A stretch of 64,000 bases of DNA, taken from assembly GCA_948890655.1 (NCBI GenBank), contig CAQTYU010000006.1:22022-86021 (forward strand), given 5' to 3'. A model generated the notes under the pieces. It searched no databases and had not been told where the DNA came from. It was given only the letters and a program-made list of their open reading frames with translations. The DNA comes from Christensenellaceae bacterium (GTDB lineage Bacteria > Bacillota > Clostridia > Christensenellales > Borkfalkiaceae). Below, in pieces: positions 1-7,590 of the stretch. Positions within the stretch are counted from its first letter, which is position 1; each line of letters begins with the position of its first letter. Made by a program: the position numbers and the translations under genes.

Positions 1-127
1 AAGCTGTTTAAATCGACAAGCCCGTTTGAAAACAAAGTTATATTGATAATACGCGACAAAATAAGAGAATTACGGTTACAGTACGTATCCTTTTGTATAT
101 TTTAGATATTTTTAAAAGACGAACGTA

Positions 128-159
128 ACGTCCGACGGCGCGAAAACGCAGTCGGACGT
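128..159. other. Perfect 9-bp inverted repeat upstream of nadA
   Basis: The arms ACGTCCGAC (128-136) and GTCGGACGT (151-159) are perfectly complementary around a 14-nt loop and end 7 nt before the -35 box of nadA. It could be the terminator of a gene left of the window, as a few T residues follow, or a regulator site. Confidence 0.5.
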
Positions 160-166
160 AATTTAT

Positions 167-195
167 TTGACACTTTTCCGCCGCGGTAGTATAAT
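167..195 (+). promoter_or_regulatory. Consensus promoter of nadA
   Basis: TTGACA (167-172), a 17-bp spacer and TATAAT (190-195) match the sigma-A consensus perfectly. The expected transcription start, about 201-203, falls on the ATG at 203, so the transcript should be leaderless. Confidence 0.85.
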
Positions 196-202
196 GAAAC
201 AG

Positions 203-1117
203 ATGATTAAAGACTTGCAAAGAGAAATTTTAAAACTTAAGAAGCAAAAGGACGCGTGTATTCTGGCGCACAGCTATATGAGCGAGGACGTGTGCGAGAT
301 TGCCGACTTTGTGGGCGACAGCTACGCGCTTTCCGTTAGGGCGAAGAGCGTGCCGCAAAGCACCGTTTTAATGTGCGGGGTGAGATTTATGGCGGAAACG
401 GTTAAAATGCTTTCGCCGAGCAAAAAAGTTTACCTTGTCAACCCGCAGGCGGGCTGTCCTATGGCGGAGCAGTTTGACAAAGAGGTAATTGCGGAAGTAA
501 AGAAAATGTACCCCGATTACGCTGTGGTGGCTTATATAAACACAACAACCGAGCTTAAAACCATTGCGGACGTTTGTGTGACTTCGGCAAGTGCGGTTAA
601 AATCTGCCGCGCGATTCCGCAAAAAAATATCCTTTTTATTCCCGACATAAATTTGGGCGCGTACGTTAAAGGGCTGGTTCCCGAAAAGAATTTTAAACTT
701 TTGTCGGGCGGTTGTCCCACGCACGCTAAAATAGAAAAACACGATGTTATTGCGGCGAAAAAGGCGCACCCTGCGGCGCTTTTACTCGTTCACCCCGAGT
801 GCAGGCCCGAAGTAACCGAAGCCGCGGATTTTGTGGGTTCGACCACGGGTATTATGGATTTTGCGATAAAATCGGACAAAAAAGAGTTTATTATAGGCAC
901 GGAAAATTCGATTGTGGAACACTTGCAGTTCAAGTGCCCCGAAAAGAATTTTTATCCGCTTTCAAAGGACCTTGTTTGTCACAATATGAAAATAACCACT
1001 TTGCCCGACGTTTTTAACTGTTTGTCGGGGCGAGGCGGCGAAGAGATTATTTTAGACGAGGAAACGCGGTTAAAGGCGGTTAAGTCTATTGAAAAAATGA
1101 TAGAGTACGGCGGTTAG
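203..1117 (+). CDS. nadA: Quinolinate synthase NadA
   Basis: Condenses iminoaspartate with dihydroxyacetone phosphate to quinolinate in de novo NAD synthesis; cytoplasmic, with one [4Fe-4S] cluster. With the ATG at 203 it is 304 residues, the usual length of the short NadA type. The three cluster cysteines sit at about 85 (AGCPMA), 171 (GGCPTH) and 259 (VCHNMK), with the family spacing of about 86-88. Other signatures are ILAHSYM near the N-terminus, IADFVGDS, VHPEC and GSTTGIM. nadB and nadC are not adjacent. Start choice: in-frame starts exist at 167 (TTG), 194 and 203. The first two lie inside the -35 and -10 boxes, and the family N-terminus (MIKDLQREILKL) fits 203. No Shine-Dalgarno precedes it. 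Confidence 0.95.
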   Translation: MIKDLQREILKLKKQKDACILAHSYMSEDVCEIADFVGDSYALSVRAKSVPQSTVLMCGVRFMAETVKMLSPSKKVYLVNPQAGCPMAEQFDKEVIAEVKKMYPDYAVVAYINTTTELKTIADVCVTSASAVKICRAIPQKNILFIPDINLGAYVKGLVPEKNFKLLSGGCPTHAKIEKHDVIAAKKAHPAALLLVHPECRPEVTEAADFVGSTTGIMDFAIKSDKKEFIIGTENSIVEHLQFKCPEKNFYPLSKDLVCHNMKITTLPDVFNCLSGRGGEEIILDEETRLKAVKSIEKMIEYGG

Positions 1118-1272
1118 GAACGCGTATAAGCGGCGCAATAGGGCGTTTGGTTCCGCTTTTCTTAGGGTTGTTTACGGCTTAGTAAACTCCCCTTGAAAAT
1201 GCCGCTCGCCTTGTCTTGCTTGCTTCTCTGCGTTTTTACGGTTGCGGTGTTTGCGATAAATCAGAGGGATAT

Positions 1273-1671
1273 ATGTTTATTACAACGAAGGGCAGGAACG
1301 CCTTAAAAATTATGGTGGATTTGGCGCGGCGCGAGGGTGAGGGCTTTATTTCGCTTGCCGACGTTGCCGAAAGACAAAAGGAAAGCCTGAAATATTTGGA
1401 GGCTTCGGCAAAGACGCTTTCTGCGGCGGGGCTGATTGTGAGCGCGCGCGGGAAAAGCGGCGGTTATAAGCTTGCGAAAAAGGCTGAAGAATACACCGCG
1501 GCGGAAATTTTGCAGGCGGGGGAGGGCACGCTTGCACCCGTTTCTTGTCTGAGCGGTTCAACTCCGTGTGAAAACGCTTGCACTTGCCAGACTCTGCCTC
1601 TTTTTAAAGAGCTGGACGAAGTGATTATGAATTTTTTAAATTCCAAAACGCTTGCGGATTTGGTGAAGTAG
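1273..1671 (+). CDS. Rrf2-family Fe-S transcription regulator (IscR-like)
   Basis: A 132-residue winged-helix regulator. The N-terminal part (MFITTKGRNAL, then a recognition helix near YLEASAKTLSAAGL and the wing GKSGGYKLAK) is typical of Rrf2. Four cysteines at 92, 99, 103 and 105 (motif CLSGSTPCENACTC) match the cluster-binding loop of IscR (Cys92/98/104), so it probably senses Fe-S status. An earlier in-frame start at 1216 would add 19 residues, but AGAGGG lies just before the ATG at 1273 and the family starts there. The nifS-nifU genes, its likely targets, begin 3 kb downstream with a palindrome on their promoter. Unrelated genes now separate the two. Confidence 0.88.
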   Translation: MFITTKGRNALKIMVDLARREGEGFISLADVAERQKESLKYLEASAKTLSAAGLIVSARGKSGGYKLAKKAEEYTAAEILQAGEGTLAPVSCLSGSTPCENACTCQTLPLFKELDEVIMNFLNSKTLADLVK

Positions 1672-1716
1672 TGATTTAAAGACGTTTCCATACGTAATCT
1701 TATTAAAGTTAAGTTT

Positions 1717-1747
1717 AAAACGCGCGACATTGTTTTGCGCGTTTTTA
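1717..1747 (+). terminator. Intrinsic terminator after Rrf2 gene
   Basis: AACGCGC (1719-1725) pairs with GCGCGTT (1737-1743), followed by TTTTATT. Confidence 0.7.
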
Positions 1748-1790
1748 TTATGCAAAAGCAACGGGCTAATGTTCAATGGAATAAAAAACT

Positions 1791-1819
1791 TTGCTAATTA
1801 TTGATTTTTTTAGCATAAT
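1791..1819 (+). promoter_or_regulatory. Candidate promoter of structured RNA
   Basis: TTGCTA (1791-1796), a 17-bp spacer and CATAAT (1814-1819). The -10 is also one arm of a perfect 9-bp inverted repeat, TAGCATAAT/ATTATGCTA (1811-1819 and 1831-1839), which could be an operator. Confidence 0.45.
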
Positions 1820-1825
1820 ATGATA

Positions 1826-2041
1826 AACTGATTATGCTAAACTAACTTAATATGTATCGTTGGGGTATTTTTCTGTTTTAGAGAATATTTTTTTTGCGTT
1901 ACGATAAAACTTGAATTTGATAAAATGCAAATTCCAAATCTTTATCGTAATGAGTATATCCCATTCGTATTAGGTTAGTTTAGCGACAATCGGAATTTGC
2001 GTTTTTGTGCGTCAATTTCGGTTGGCGCACTTTTTATTTTT
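1826..2041 (+). ncRNA. Putative structured RNA with terminal terminator
   Basis: No gene fits 1672-2125. Bases 1840-1980 fold as one long hairpin. The outer stem is 15 bp (1840-1854 with 1966-1980), then 8 bp (1861-1868 with 1956-1963), 12 bp (1897-1908 with 1941-1952) and a 7-bp apical stem (1913-1919 with 1928-1934). The non-Watson-Crick pairs are G-U when read as forward RNA and would be A-C in the other strand, which points to a plus-strand RNA. A terminator hairpin with a T-run closes the unit at 2007-2041. It may be a small RNA, or a leader or attenuator of the gene at 2126. I do not recognise a known family. Confidence 0.45.
2007..2041 (+). terminator. Terminator or attenuator before DUF6273 gene
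   Basis: GTGCGTCAA (2007-2015) pairs with TTGGCGCAC (2022-2030) with one G-U pair, followed by TTTTTATTTTT. A GGAGG and a five-codon ORF (ATG at 2055) come directly after it, so a leader-peptide arrangement is conceivable. Confidence 0.65.
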
Positions 2042-2125
2042 GGAGGAATTATTAATGATAAAAAGAACTTAAAAAATATTTGAAATACACAACTAATTAT
2101 TCTAAATTTTTAAGGAGATTACATA

Positions 2126-3784
2126 ATGAAAACACAACTTTTTAAGAAAACGGCAATGTTAGCGCTAAGTATGTCGTTGTTGATTAGCTTTGCGTTCGGG
2201 TTAAATTTTGCGGGTTCAAGTTTAAGCAGCGAATCGGCTGACGCAAAAACAGTAGGCGCAATATTTGACATAGGAGACGAAGTTTCAGACTTTAATTCCG
2301 AAAATTTGACAATACTTTACGACAGAATAAACCGCGGTTCAACTACCTATAAAGAGCTGAGCGACAGCCTTGGGACGGAGAACGGAAAGGTTTTGCGCAC
2401 CTCTGCTCAAATGTCGGCATTAGGTATGACAAGTATATTATTGGGCGGATTGAAATGGAATGCTGTGGCGGCTTCAAAGGACGCTAACGGCGACGTGGTT
2501 TTAACGCTTTGGTTAGCCAACAGTCTTGCTTCCAAATCGTTTGCTAAATGTTCTTCAACTTCCGTAGGGAAATATGCGGCGAACGAATACGGAACGAGTT
2601 TTGTGCGGGCATGCATTGTCGGCGGAGATTACGCCGAAACTGCCTACGCAACAAACACGGCAACACAAGACGAAACGTTAAAAGCTTTTTTAAATAAATA
2701 TGAATCGTTTATTATAACGCCTTCGCAAATAGAATATCAAGGCGCTGAAAGAGCGTCTGTTTCGTGGGGCGAAAGTAACGATTACATTAATGAAGCGTAT
2801 AATACTATTTCGGGCAGTTGGTCTTCTGCGACGGGGCAAATACAAAATTGTACGGGCTATGGGCAATGGAAGGACGATAAGCTATGGCTTCCTTCAAGAA
2901 CGGAAACGGGTTATAATACATCCAATACGGGACTTTGGAATTTGTCTGCCACCGTAAGAGCGGATAGCTGTCACACCTGGGTGCGTACAGGTACTACCGG
3001 GGGAAGCAGAGGAGAACAAACTTACGCAGTACTTTTGGGGAGCAACGGTAATAGTTTTTATACCGATAATGTCAACAGCTCCGGAGGGCGGCTTGGTTCA
3101 GGAACTACTTACGTTTCTTACGGCGTGCGCCCCGCATTTCATCTGAATTTAAAATCGGCAGCCAATGCGGCGGGACAGGACACCGGTGAGGACGCGGACG
3201 AAACGTACTCAGTCGCCGTCCCTACTTTTAATCCGACAACAGGGTTTGTATTGTCGGCAGACAAGATGACGGCTACTACTACATTTTCATCTGAAATGCG
3301 CACGATAAGCACAACCGAAATCAATGCAAGCATAACTGTAACGCCGACAAATAATATAACGATTAACGGGGATATAATTACCCTTCCGAAAAACCTTGCG
3401 GCAGGAACTTATTATCTGACTATGAATTTACCTGAGAGCGGTTATATTTGGGAAGATACCGAAAACGCGGATGAAAGACAATTGATTATAATTATAAATG
3501 CCGAAGAGTCGAATCCCGATAAAGACACCGACACCGATAAAGATACTGATACGGGTGCGGACACCGATACTGACACCGATAAGGATACTGATACGGGTGC
3601 TGATACCGATAAAGATACCGACGTGGGGACCGATACGGATACCGGAGCAGATTCAGGCGCTGACAAGAATGACAATTTGTTTAAGACACTAAAAATTGTG
3701 CTCATCGTTTTAGGCGTTGTATTGCTGCTTGTTATGCTGTTATTGCTTATTATATTCCTAAAAAAGCGCAATCGTAAAAAATGA
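2126..3784 (+). CDS. Membrane-anchored surface protein with DUF6273 lectin-like domain
   Basis: 552 residues, exported. Residues 1-41 form a signal peptide (KK, a hydrophobic run, then a SADA-type cleavage site). Residues about 190-345 look like a DUF6273 domain, a C-type-lectin-like fold common in gut Bacillota; the diagnostic end is GVRPAFHLNL. About 463-513 is a low-complexity Asp/Thr stretch built from DTDKDTDTGAD-like repeats, probably a wall-spanning stalk. About 523-544 is a hydrophobic membrane anchor with a basic tail (KKRNRKK), not an LPXTG sorting signal. A strong AAGGAG lies before the ATG. The gene sits between the Rrf2 and nifS genes without obvious link to them. Ligand and function are unknown. 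Confidence 0.8.
   Translation: MKTQLFKKTAMLALSMSLLISFAFGLNFAGSSLSSESADAKTVGAIFDIGDEVSDFNSENLTILYDRINRGSTTYKELSDSLGTENGKVLRTSAQMSALGMTSILLGGLKWNAVAASKDANGDVVLTLWLANSLASKSFAKCSSTSVGKYAANEYGTSFVRACIVGGDYAETAYATNTATQDETLKAFLNKYESFIITPSQIEYQGAERASVSWGESNDYINEAYNTISGSWSSATGQIQNCTGYGQWKDDKLWLPSRTETGYNTSNTGLWNLSATVRADSCHTWVRTGTTGGSRGEQTYAVLLGSNGNSFYTDNVNSSGGRLGSGTTYVSYGVRPAFHLNLKSAANAAGQDTGEDADETYSVAVPTFNPTTGFVLSADKMTATTTFSSEMRTISTTEINASITVTPTNNITINGDIITLPKNLAAGTYYLTMNLPESGYIWEDTENADERQLIIIINAEESNPDKDTDTDKDTDTGADTDTDTDKDTDTGADTDKDTDVGTDTDTGADSGADKNDNLFKTLKIVLIVLGVVLLLVMLLLLIIFLKKRNRKK
3514..3663 (+). repeat. Low-complexity tandem repeats coding Asp/Thr stalk
   Basis: Imperfect repeats of ACCGATAAAGATAC-like units inside the surface-protein gene. 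They encode a DTDKDTDTGAD pattern and could expand or contract by slippage. Confidence 0.75.
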
Positions 3785-3842
3785 AAATAATTAAATTTTA
3801 ATATAATATCCCGCAAATTGACGGCAAAACGTTTAATTGGTA

Positions 3843-3877
3843 AAAAAAGTTCCCGGATAAATTCCGAGAACTTTTTA
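3843..3877. terminator. Bidirectional terminator
   Basis: AAAAAGTTC-c-CGG pairs with CCG-a-GAACTTTTT. It has T-runs on both strands and lies between converging genes (surface protein, forward; HTH gene, reverse). Confidence 0.75.
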
Positions 3878-3914
3878 GTTTATCGGATAATTGTGTTTTT
3901 GCGAGCCGGCTTTT

Positions 3915-4118
3915 TTATTTTGCGTGGTATTCTTCGAACAAGTCGTTCGGCGTGCATTCCAGAATTTCGCACAAAGCTTGCAAGGTTGAAAATTTAATCA
4001 TAGTCGTTTGGTTGTAAACTAATTTGTTGAAATTTTGAAAACTCAAACCTAATTGCATGTTTAGCCAATATTTTGTTTTATCTTTTTCTTTTAAAATTTC
4101 TAAAATCCTCAATTTCAT
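3915..4118 (-). CDS. Small Cro/C1-type HTH regulator
   Basis: 67 residues and nothing but a Cro/CI-type HTH domain (start MKLRILEILKEK, recognition helix near LSFQNFNKLV, end CTPNDLFEEY). Such stand-alone regulators (YozG-like) usually repress their own divergent promoter. GGAGGTGAG precedes the ATG. It diverges from the helical protein at 4245, and the intergenic region holds two CTAAT/ATTAG-type palindromes, one of them on the -10 of the divergent gene. Confidence 0.82.
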   Translation of the reverse strand: MKLRILEILKEKDKTKYWLNMQLGLSFQNFNKLVYNQTTMIKFSTLQALCEILECTPNDLFEEYHAK

Positions 4119-4136
4119 ATCTCACCTCCGCATACA

Positions 4137-4152
4137 CTAATTTAAACATTAG
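4137..4152. promoter_or_regulatory. Candidate operator 1 for HTH regulator
   Basis: CTAAT-TTAAAC-ATTAG palindrome. It lies just downstream of the reverse-strand -10 (ATTATA, 4164-4169) of the HTH gene and shares TAAACATTAG with operator 2. Confidence 0.5.
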
Positions 4153-4183
4153 ATAATGCAAAGATTATACGGAAAAAAATTGC

Positions 4184-4223
4184 TTGACATAAAGATATTA
4201 TGATTAATATAATGTAAACATTA
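4184..4223 (+). promoter_or_regulatory. Promoter with overlapping operator 2
   Basis: TTGACA (4184-4189), 18 bp, TATAAT (4208-4213). The palindrome TAATG-TAAA-CATTA (4210-4223) covers the -10 and the start site, an ideal place for repression by the divergent HTH protein. Confidence 0.6.
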
Positions 4224-4244
4224 GCTATAATAAAGGCGGTGTAT

Positions 4245-4577
4245 ATGGACGAGATAGAATATAGTTTTGCCGAACTGCGCGAGCTTGAAGAGGAAATTAT
4301 AAAAGCGGAAAAAAACAGGCGAAAATTTAAAATTTTAAATAAGGCGGTTAAGCTTTATAAAGAGCTTGCCGCCGCCGAAAAAAAGTTAAATTTGCCAAAC
4401 CGCACGAAGGCGGATTTTAAAAGACGTGCGAAGATTTTAACCGAAATTTGCGTTTTGTTCCGCAGGGACGCGGAAAATTCAGCGATAAAAGAGATTAAAA
4501 AAGAAGCCGAACTTTTAAACGGGCTGTACGGCGGCTTAAAACAAGTTTTTGAAAATATTTTAATAAAGACGAATTAA
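4245..4577 (+). CDS. Hypothetical small helical protein
   Basis: 110 residues, highly charged (Lys/Glu-rich) and predicted almost fully helical or coiled-coil; no signal peptide, membrane segment or recognised domain. The ATG at 4245 has AAGGCGG at a good distance; a GTG two codons earlier is also open. It is divergent from, and probably controlled by, the HTH protein at 3915-4118. The pair could be a small regulated module. I see no toxin-antitoxin hallmark and do not assign a function. Confidence 0.65.
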   Translation: MDEIEYSFAELRELEEEIIKAEKNRRKFKILNKAVKLYKELAAAEKKLNLPNRTKADFKRRAKILTEICVLFRRDAENSAIKEIKKEAELLNGLYGGLKQVFENILIKTN

Positions 4578-4596
4578 AAAATATTATTTTATGTTC

Positions 4597-4661
4597 TAAT
4601 TCCTATTGACAAAGTAGGAATTATTTTTTATAATAAAATCATACTGAATAAATAGGAATTA
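4597..4661 (+). promoter_or_regulatory. nifS promoter with Rrf2-type palindrome
   Basis: TTGACA (4606-4611), 17 bp, TATAAT (4629-4634). A perfect palindrome TAATTCCTA-N9-TAGGAATTA (4597-4623) has the -35 box at its centre. A further TAGGAATTA half-site is at 4653-4661, downstream of the start site. The Rrf2 protein at 1273 is the obvious candidate to bind it (inference). Confidence 0.7.
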
Positions 4662-4708
4662 AAATTTTGAAAAACATAAATAGTTTCTGTTTTTCAAAGG
4701 AATATACG

Positions 4709-5899
4709 ATGAGGACAATTTACGTTGACAATGCGGCTACGACCGCGATGAGCGATACGGCAATTGCCGCGATGACGGATTATTATAAAACCGTTTACGG
4801 CAATCCTTCTTCGTTGCACACCGTAGGGCAACAGGCGAAAGAGGCGTTGGAAAGGTTCCGCGGGCGTGTGGCGAAATGCCTTAACTGCGAGCCGAGGGAA
4901 ATATATTTTACTTCGGGCGGGAGCGAGGCGGACAACCAGTGTATTCGTTCCGCCGCTTTACTCGGTGCGAGAAAAGGTAAAAAGCACATAATTTCTACTG
5001 CGTTCGAGCATCACGCGGTTCTGCACACCCTTAAAAAACTTGAAAAAGAGGGGTTTGAGGTGACTTATCTGGACGTGCACGAGAACGGGCTTGTTACGGC
5101 GGACGAGGTTGCCGCGGCGATAAGAGAGGATACGGCGCTTGTAACCGTTATGTTTGCCAACAACGAGGTGGGCACGATTCAGCCGATTGAAGAGATTGGC
5201 GCGGTTTGCCGCAAAAAGGGCGTGATTTTTCATACGGACGCGGTACAGGCGGCGGGGCATATTCCGGTTGACGTTAAGTTGCAAAACGTGGACATGCTGT
5301 CGCTTTCGGCGCATAAATTTCACGGACCGAAGGGAGTCGGCGCGCTTTATTGCAGGCGGGGTGTTCCGCTTTTGACCTTTGTGGAGGGTGGGGCGCAGGA
5401 ACGCGGCAAGCGCGCGGGAACTGAAAACTTAGCCGGCATTGCCGGGATGACGGCGGCGCTGGAAGAGGCTTGCGCGAATATGGAAAAGAATTCCGCAAAG
5501 CTTTTGAAACTCAGGGAAAAGCTGATTGACGGACTTTTAAAAATTCCGCATTCTAAGCTTAACGGCGACAGGCATAAAAGACTGCCCGCGAACGTGAACA
5601 TGTGCTTTGAGGGAATAGAGGGTGAAAGCCTTTTACTGCTTTTAGACGCAAAAGGGATTTGCGCGTCTTCCGGTTCGGCCTGTACTTCCGGCTCTTTGGA
5701 CCCTTCGCACGTGTTGCTGGCTTTGGGGTTGCCGCACGAGGTGGCGCACGGCTCTTTGCGGATTTCGCTTTCGGAGAGCAACACAGAGGCGGACGTGGAT
5801 TATATTATATCCGAAGTGCCCAAAGTTGTGGAATATTTAAGGGGTATTTCGCCGGTTTGGGAGAAATTGGAAAAAGGTATTCAAGAGCACCTTATTTAA
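4709..5899 (+). CDS. nifS: Cysteine desulfurase (NifS/IscS type)
   Basis: 396 residues. PLP enzyme that takes sulfur from cysteine as a persulfide for Fe-S clusters and thio-tRNA. The N-terminus IYVDNAATTAMS is diagnostic. The PLP lysine is Lys203 (LSAHKFHGPKG) and the catalytic cysteine Cys325 lies in the long mobile loop SGSACTSGS, which marks it as the group I (NifS/IscS) type. An earlier TTG at 4667 would add 14 unconserved residues; AAAGGA before the ATG at 4709 decides the start. It is followed by the scaffold gene nifU and a ttcA-like gene, so sulfur probably feeds both. Confidence 0.95.
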   Translation: MRTIYVDNAATTAMSDTAIAAMTDYYKTVYGNPSSLHTVGQQAKEALERFRGRVAKCLNCEPREIYFTSGGSEADNQCIRSAALLGARKGKKHIISTAFEHHAVLHTLKKLEKEGFEVTYLDVHENGLVTADEVAAAIREDTALVTVMFANNEVGTIQPIEEIGAVCRKKGVIFHTDAVQAAGHIPVDVKLQNVDMLSLSAHKFHGPKGVGALYCRRGVPLLTFVEGGAQERGKRAGTENLAGIAGMTAALEEACANMEKNSAKLLKLREKLIDGLLKIPHSKLNGDRHKRLPANVNMCFEGIEGESLLLLLDAKGICASSGSACTSGSLDPSHVLLALGLPHEVAHGSLRISLSESNTEADVDYIISEVPKVVEYLRGISPVWEKLEKGIQEHLI

Positions 5900-5970
5900 A
5901 CGCGCGGAATTGATTTTTGCGTTTTTGAAATACTTATGATATTACTAAAATAAAATTCAGAGGTTTTACG

Positions 5971-6411
5971 ATGGCTTTATACAGCGAAAAGGTTATGGAC
6001 CATTTCACCAATCCCAGAAACGTTGGGAAAATTGAGGACGCCGACGGAATAGGCGAGGTGGGCAACGCAAAATGCGGCGACATAATGAAGATTTACCTTA
6101 AAATTAAGGACGGAATTATAGAGGACGTAAAGTTTAATACTTTCGGTTGCGGAAGTGCGATTGCGTCTTCTTCGATGGCTACGGAACTCATTAAAGGCAA
6201 GCCGCTTACGGAGGCGCTTAGTTTAACCAACAAGGCGGTTGCCGAGGCTTTGGACGGATTGCCCGCGCATAAACTGCACTGTTCGGTTTTGGCGGAGGAG
6301 GCTATCCGCGCGGCGATTAAGGATTATTACGATAAGAACGGAATTGCTTATGATAAATCGCAGTTCCCCGACCCGCACGACGAGGACGAACACGTAGTTG
6401 AAGAGGATTAA
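5971..6411 (+). CDS. nifU: Fe-S cluster scaffold NifU/IscU
   Basis: 146 residues, the IscU-like scaffold domain only. The cluster ligands are Cys35 (NAKCGD, with Asp37), Cys60 (FGCGSA) and Cys104 (LHCSVLAEEA). The C-terminus carries an acidic and histidine-containing tail (PDPHDEDEHVVEED) beyond the conserved core. AGAGG precedes the ATG. It lies 71 nt after nifS; a weak TTGAAA-15-TAAAAT could give it extra transcription. Confidence 0.94.
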   Translation: MALYSEKVMDHFTNPRNVGKIEDADGIGEVGNAKCGDIMKIYLKIKDGIIEDVKFNTFGCGSAIASSSMATELIKGKPLTEALSLTNKAVAEALDGLPAHKLHCSVLAEEAIRAAIKDYYDKNGIAYDKSQFPDPHDEDEHVVEED

Positions 6412-6457
6412 CCCCCGAATATTAGGGATTTAAGTGCGTTTGAGAGGGCGAAAAGCG

Positions 6458-7303
6458 GTGAAAGAGCTTACTGAAGTGCAAAAAATCGAGCGGTCGATAA
6501 TTACCAAATTCAGAAAAGGTATATGGTCGCGTTTTCTTGAAGCTGTAAAGAAATACGAGCTGATTGAAGAGGGTGACAAAATCGCCGTTTGCGTTTCCGG
6601 CGGGAAGGACAGCTTTTTGCTGGCGAAGCTCTTTCAGGAACTTAAAAGACATTCCGAAATTAAATTCGACGCCGTATATATAGGCATGAATCCCGGTTAT
6701 AACGCTGAAAACGCAGAGCTTATAGCACGCAATGCGGAGCTTTTGGAAGTGCCGCTGAAAACGTTTAATTCGGATATATTCGAAGTGACCGACGAGATAG
6801 GGGGCAATTCCCCCTGCTATTTATGCGCGAGGATGAGACGCGGGTTTTTGTATGCGAGGGCGAAAGAGCTTGGCTGCAACAAGATTGCGTTGGGGCACCA
6901 CAAGAGCGACGTTATAGAAACGACTTTAATGGGTATGCTTTACGGCGGACAGATTCAGGGAATGCTGCCTAAGCTGAGGAGCAACAACTTTGAGGGGATG
7001 CAGCTCATTCGTCCTATGTACTGCATTGAAGAAGAGGATATAATACGCTGGGTGAATTATAACGGCCTTAAATTCATAGCTTGCGCGTGCAAAAAGACCG
7101 AGGGGCTTGCGCTCGGCGAACAGGGGTATTCGGCACGGCAGGAAGTTAAGGAAATTATAAGGCGGGTTAAAGATAAGAACCCCGACGTGGAGAGCAGTGT
7201 GTTTAAATCTATTCACAACGTGCAGTTGGATACGCTTGTCGGCTATAAAAAGGGCGGCAAAACTTATTTTATGGAAAAGTTTAAAAGTGATTTAAAAGAG
7301 TAA
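6458..7303 (+). CDS. TtcA-family tRNA thiolation / PP-loop ATPase
   Basis: 281 residues from the GTG at 6458 (a GTG at 6434 would add 8 residues). An adenylating PP-loop protein: SGGKDS at about 47-52, a CxxC at about 120-123 (PCYLC) and a later CACKK motif. This is the TtcA/TtuA-type layout with a cysteine-bound Fe-S cluster. E. coli TtcA makes 2-thiocytidine at position 32 of tRNA; Gram-positive homologues are annotated the same way but several are untested. Its place right after nifS-nifU supports use of NifS sulfur. Confidence 0.85.
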   Translation: MKELTEVQKIERSIITKFRKGIWSRFLEAVKKYELIEEGDKIAVCVSGGKDSFLLAKLFQELKRHSEIKFDAVYIGMNPGYNAENAELIARNAELLEVPLKTFNSDIFEVTDEIGGNSPCYLCARMRRGFLYARAKELGCNKIALGHHKSDVIETTLMGMLYGGQIQGMLPKLRSNNFEGMQLIRPMYCIEEEDIIRWVNYNGLKFIACACKKTEGLALGEQGYSARQEVKEIIRRVKDKNPDVESSVFKSIHNVQLDTLVGYKKGGKTYFMEKFKSDLKE

Positions 7304-7343
7304 CCGCCGCCGTGTTGGTGTGTAAAAATATTTTTTATAAAAG

Positions 7344-7380
7344 AAAGCCCCGCGGAGTTTGAAAACTCCGCGGGGCTTTT
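7344..7380 (+). terminator. Intrinsic terminator of the nifS-nifU-ttcA unit
   Basis: AAAGCCCCGCGGAGT (7344-7358) pairs with ACTCCGCGGGGCTTT around a short loop, followed by T residues. Confidence 0.92.
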
Positions 7381-7478
7381 GGCGTTAAAGTAAGCGTTTA
7401 CAAAGCAAATTATGCACAGGGCTTAATCCTTCTCCATTTTATGTCGGGAAAATTGAGGCGGAAATTTTGAAATGCGTA

Positions 7479-7507
7479 TTGATTTTATAATTATTGTATG
7501 GTAATAT
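7479..7507 (+). promoter_or_regulatory. hppA promoter
   Basis: TTGATT (7479-7484), 17 bp, TAATAT (7502-7507). It leaves a leader of about 75 nt that contains a small GC-rich hairpin near 7540-7560. Confidence 0.55.
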
Positions 7508-7590
7508 GGTATTTGTGAAAATTGGGTGACAATGTACCGGTGCCCTTTCGGGACGGCGGTTTCATATTATATTATACAAAAGGAGAAAAA

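Noticed and set aside
3100..3160. Second DGR variable repeat in the DUF6273 gene
   Set aside because: Only the lectin-like end (VRPAFHLNL) is similar in spirit; the DNA does not match TR with adenine-only changes.
5659..5913. Long alternative-frame ORFs inside nifS, hppA and the ATPase genes
   Set aside because: They are shadows of strongly coding frames, with unnatural Arg/Cys-rich composition and no ribosome sites.
7514..7590. Riboswitch in the hppA leader
   Set aside because: Only a weak GC hairpin in about 75 nt; too short and without a known motif.
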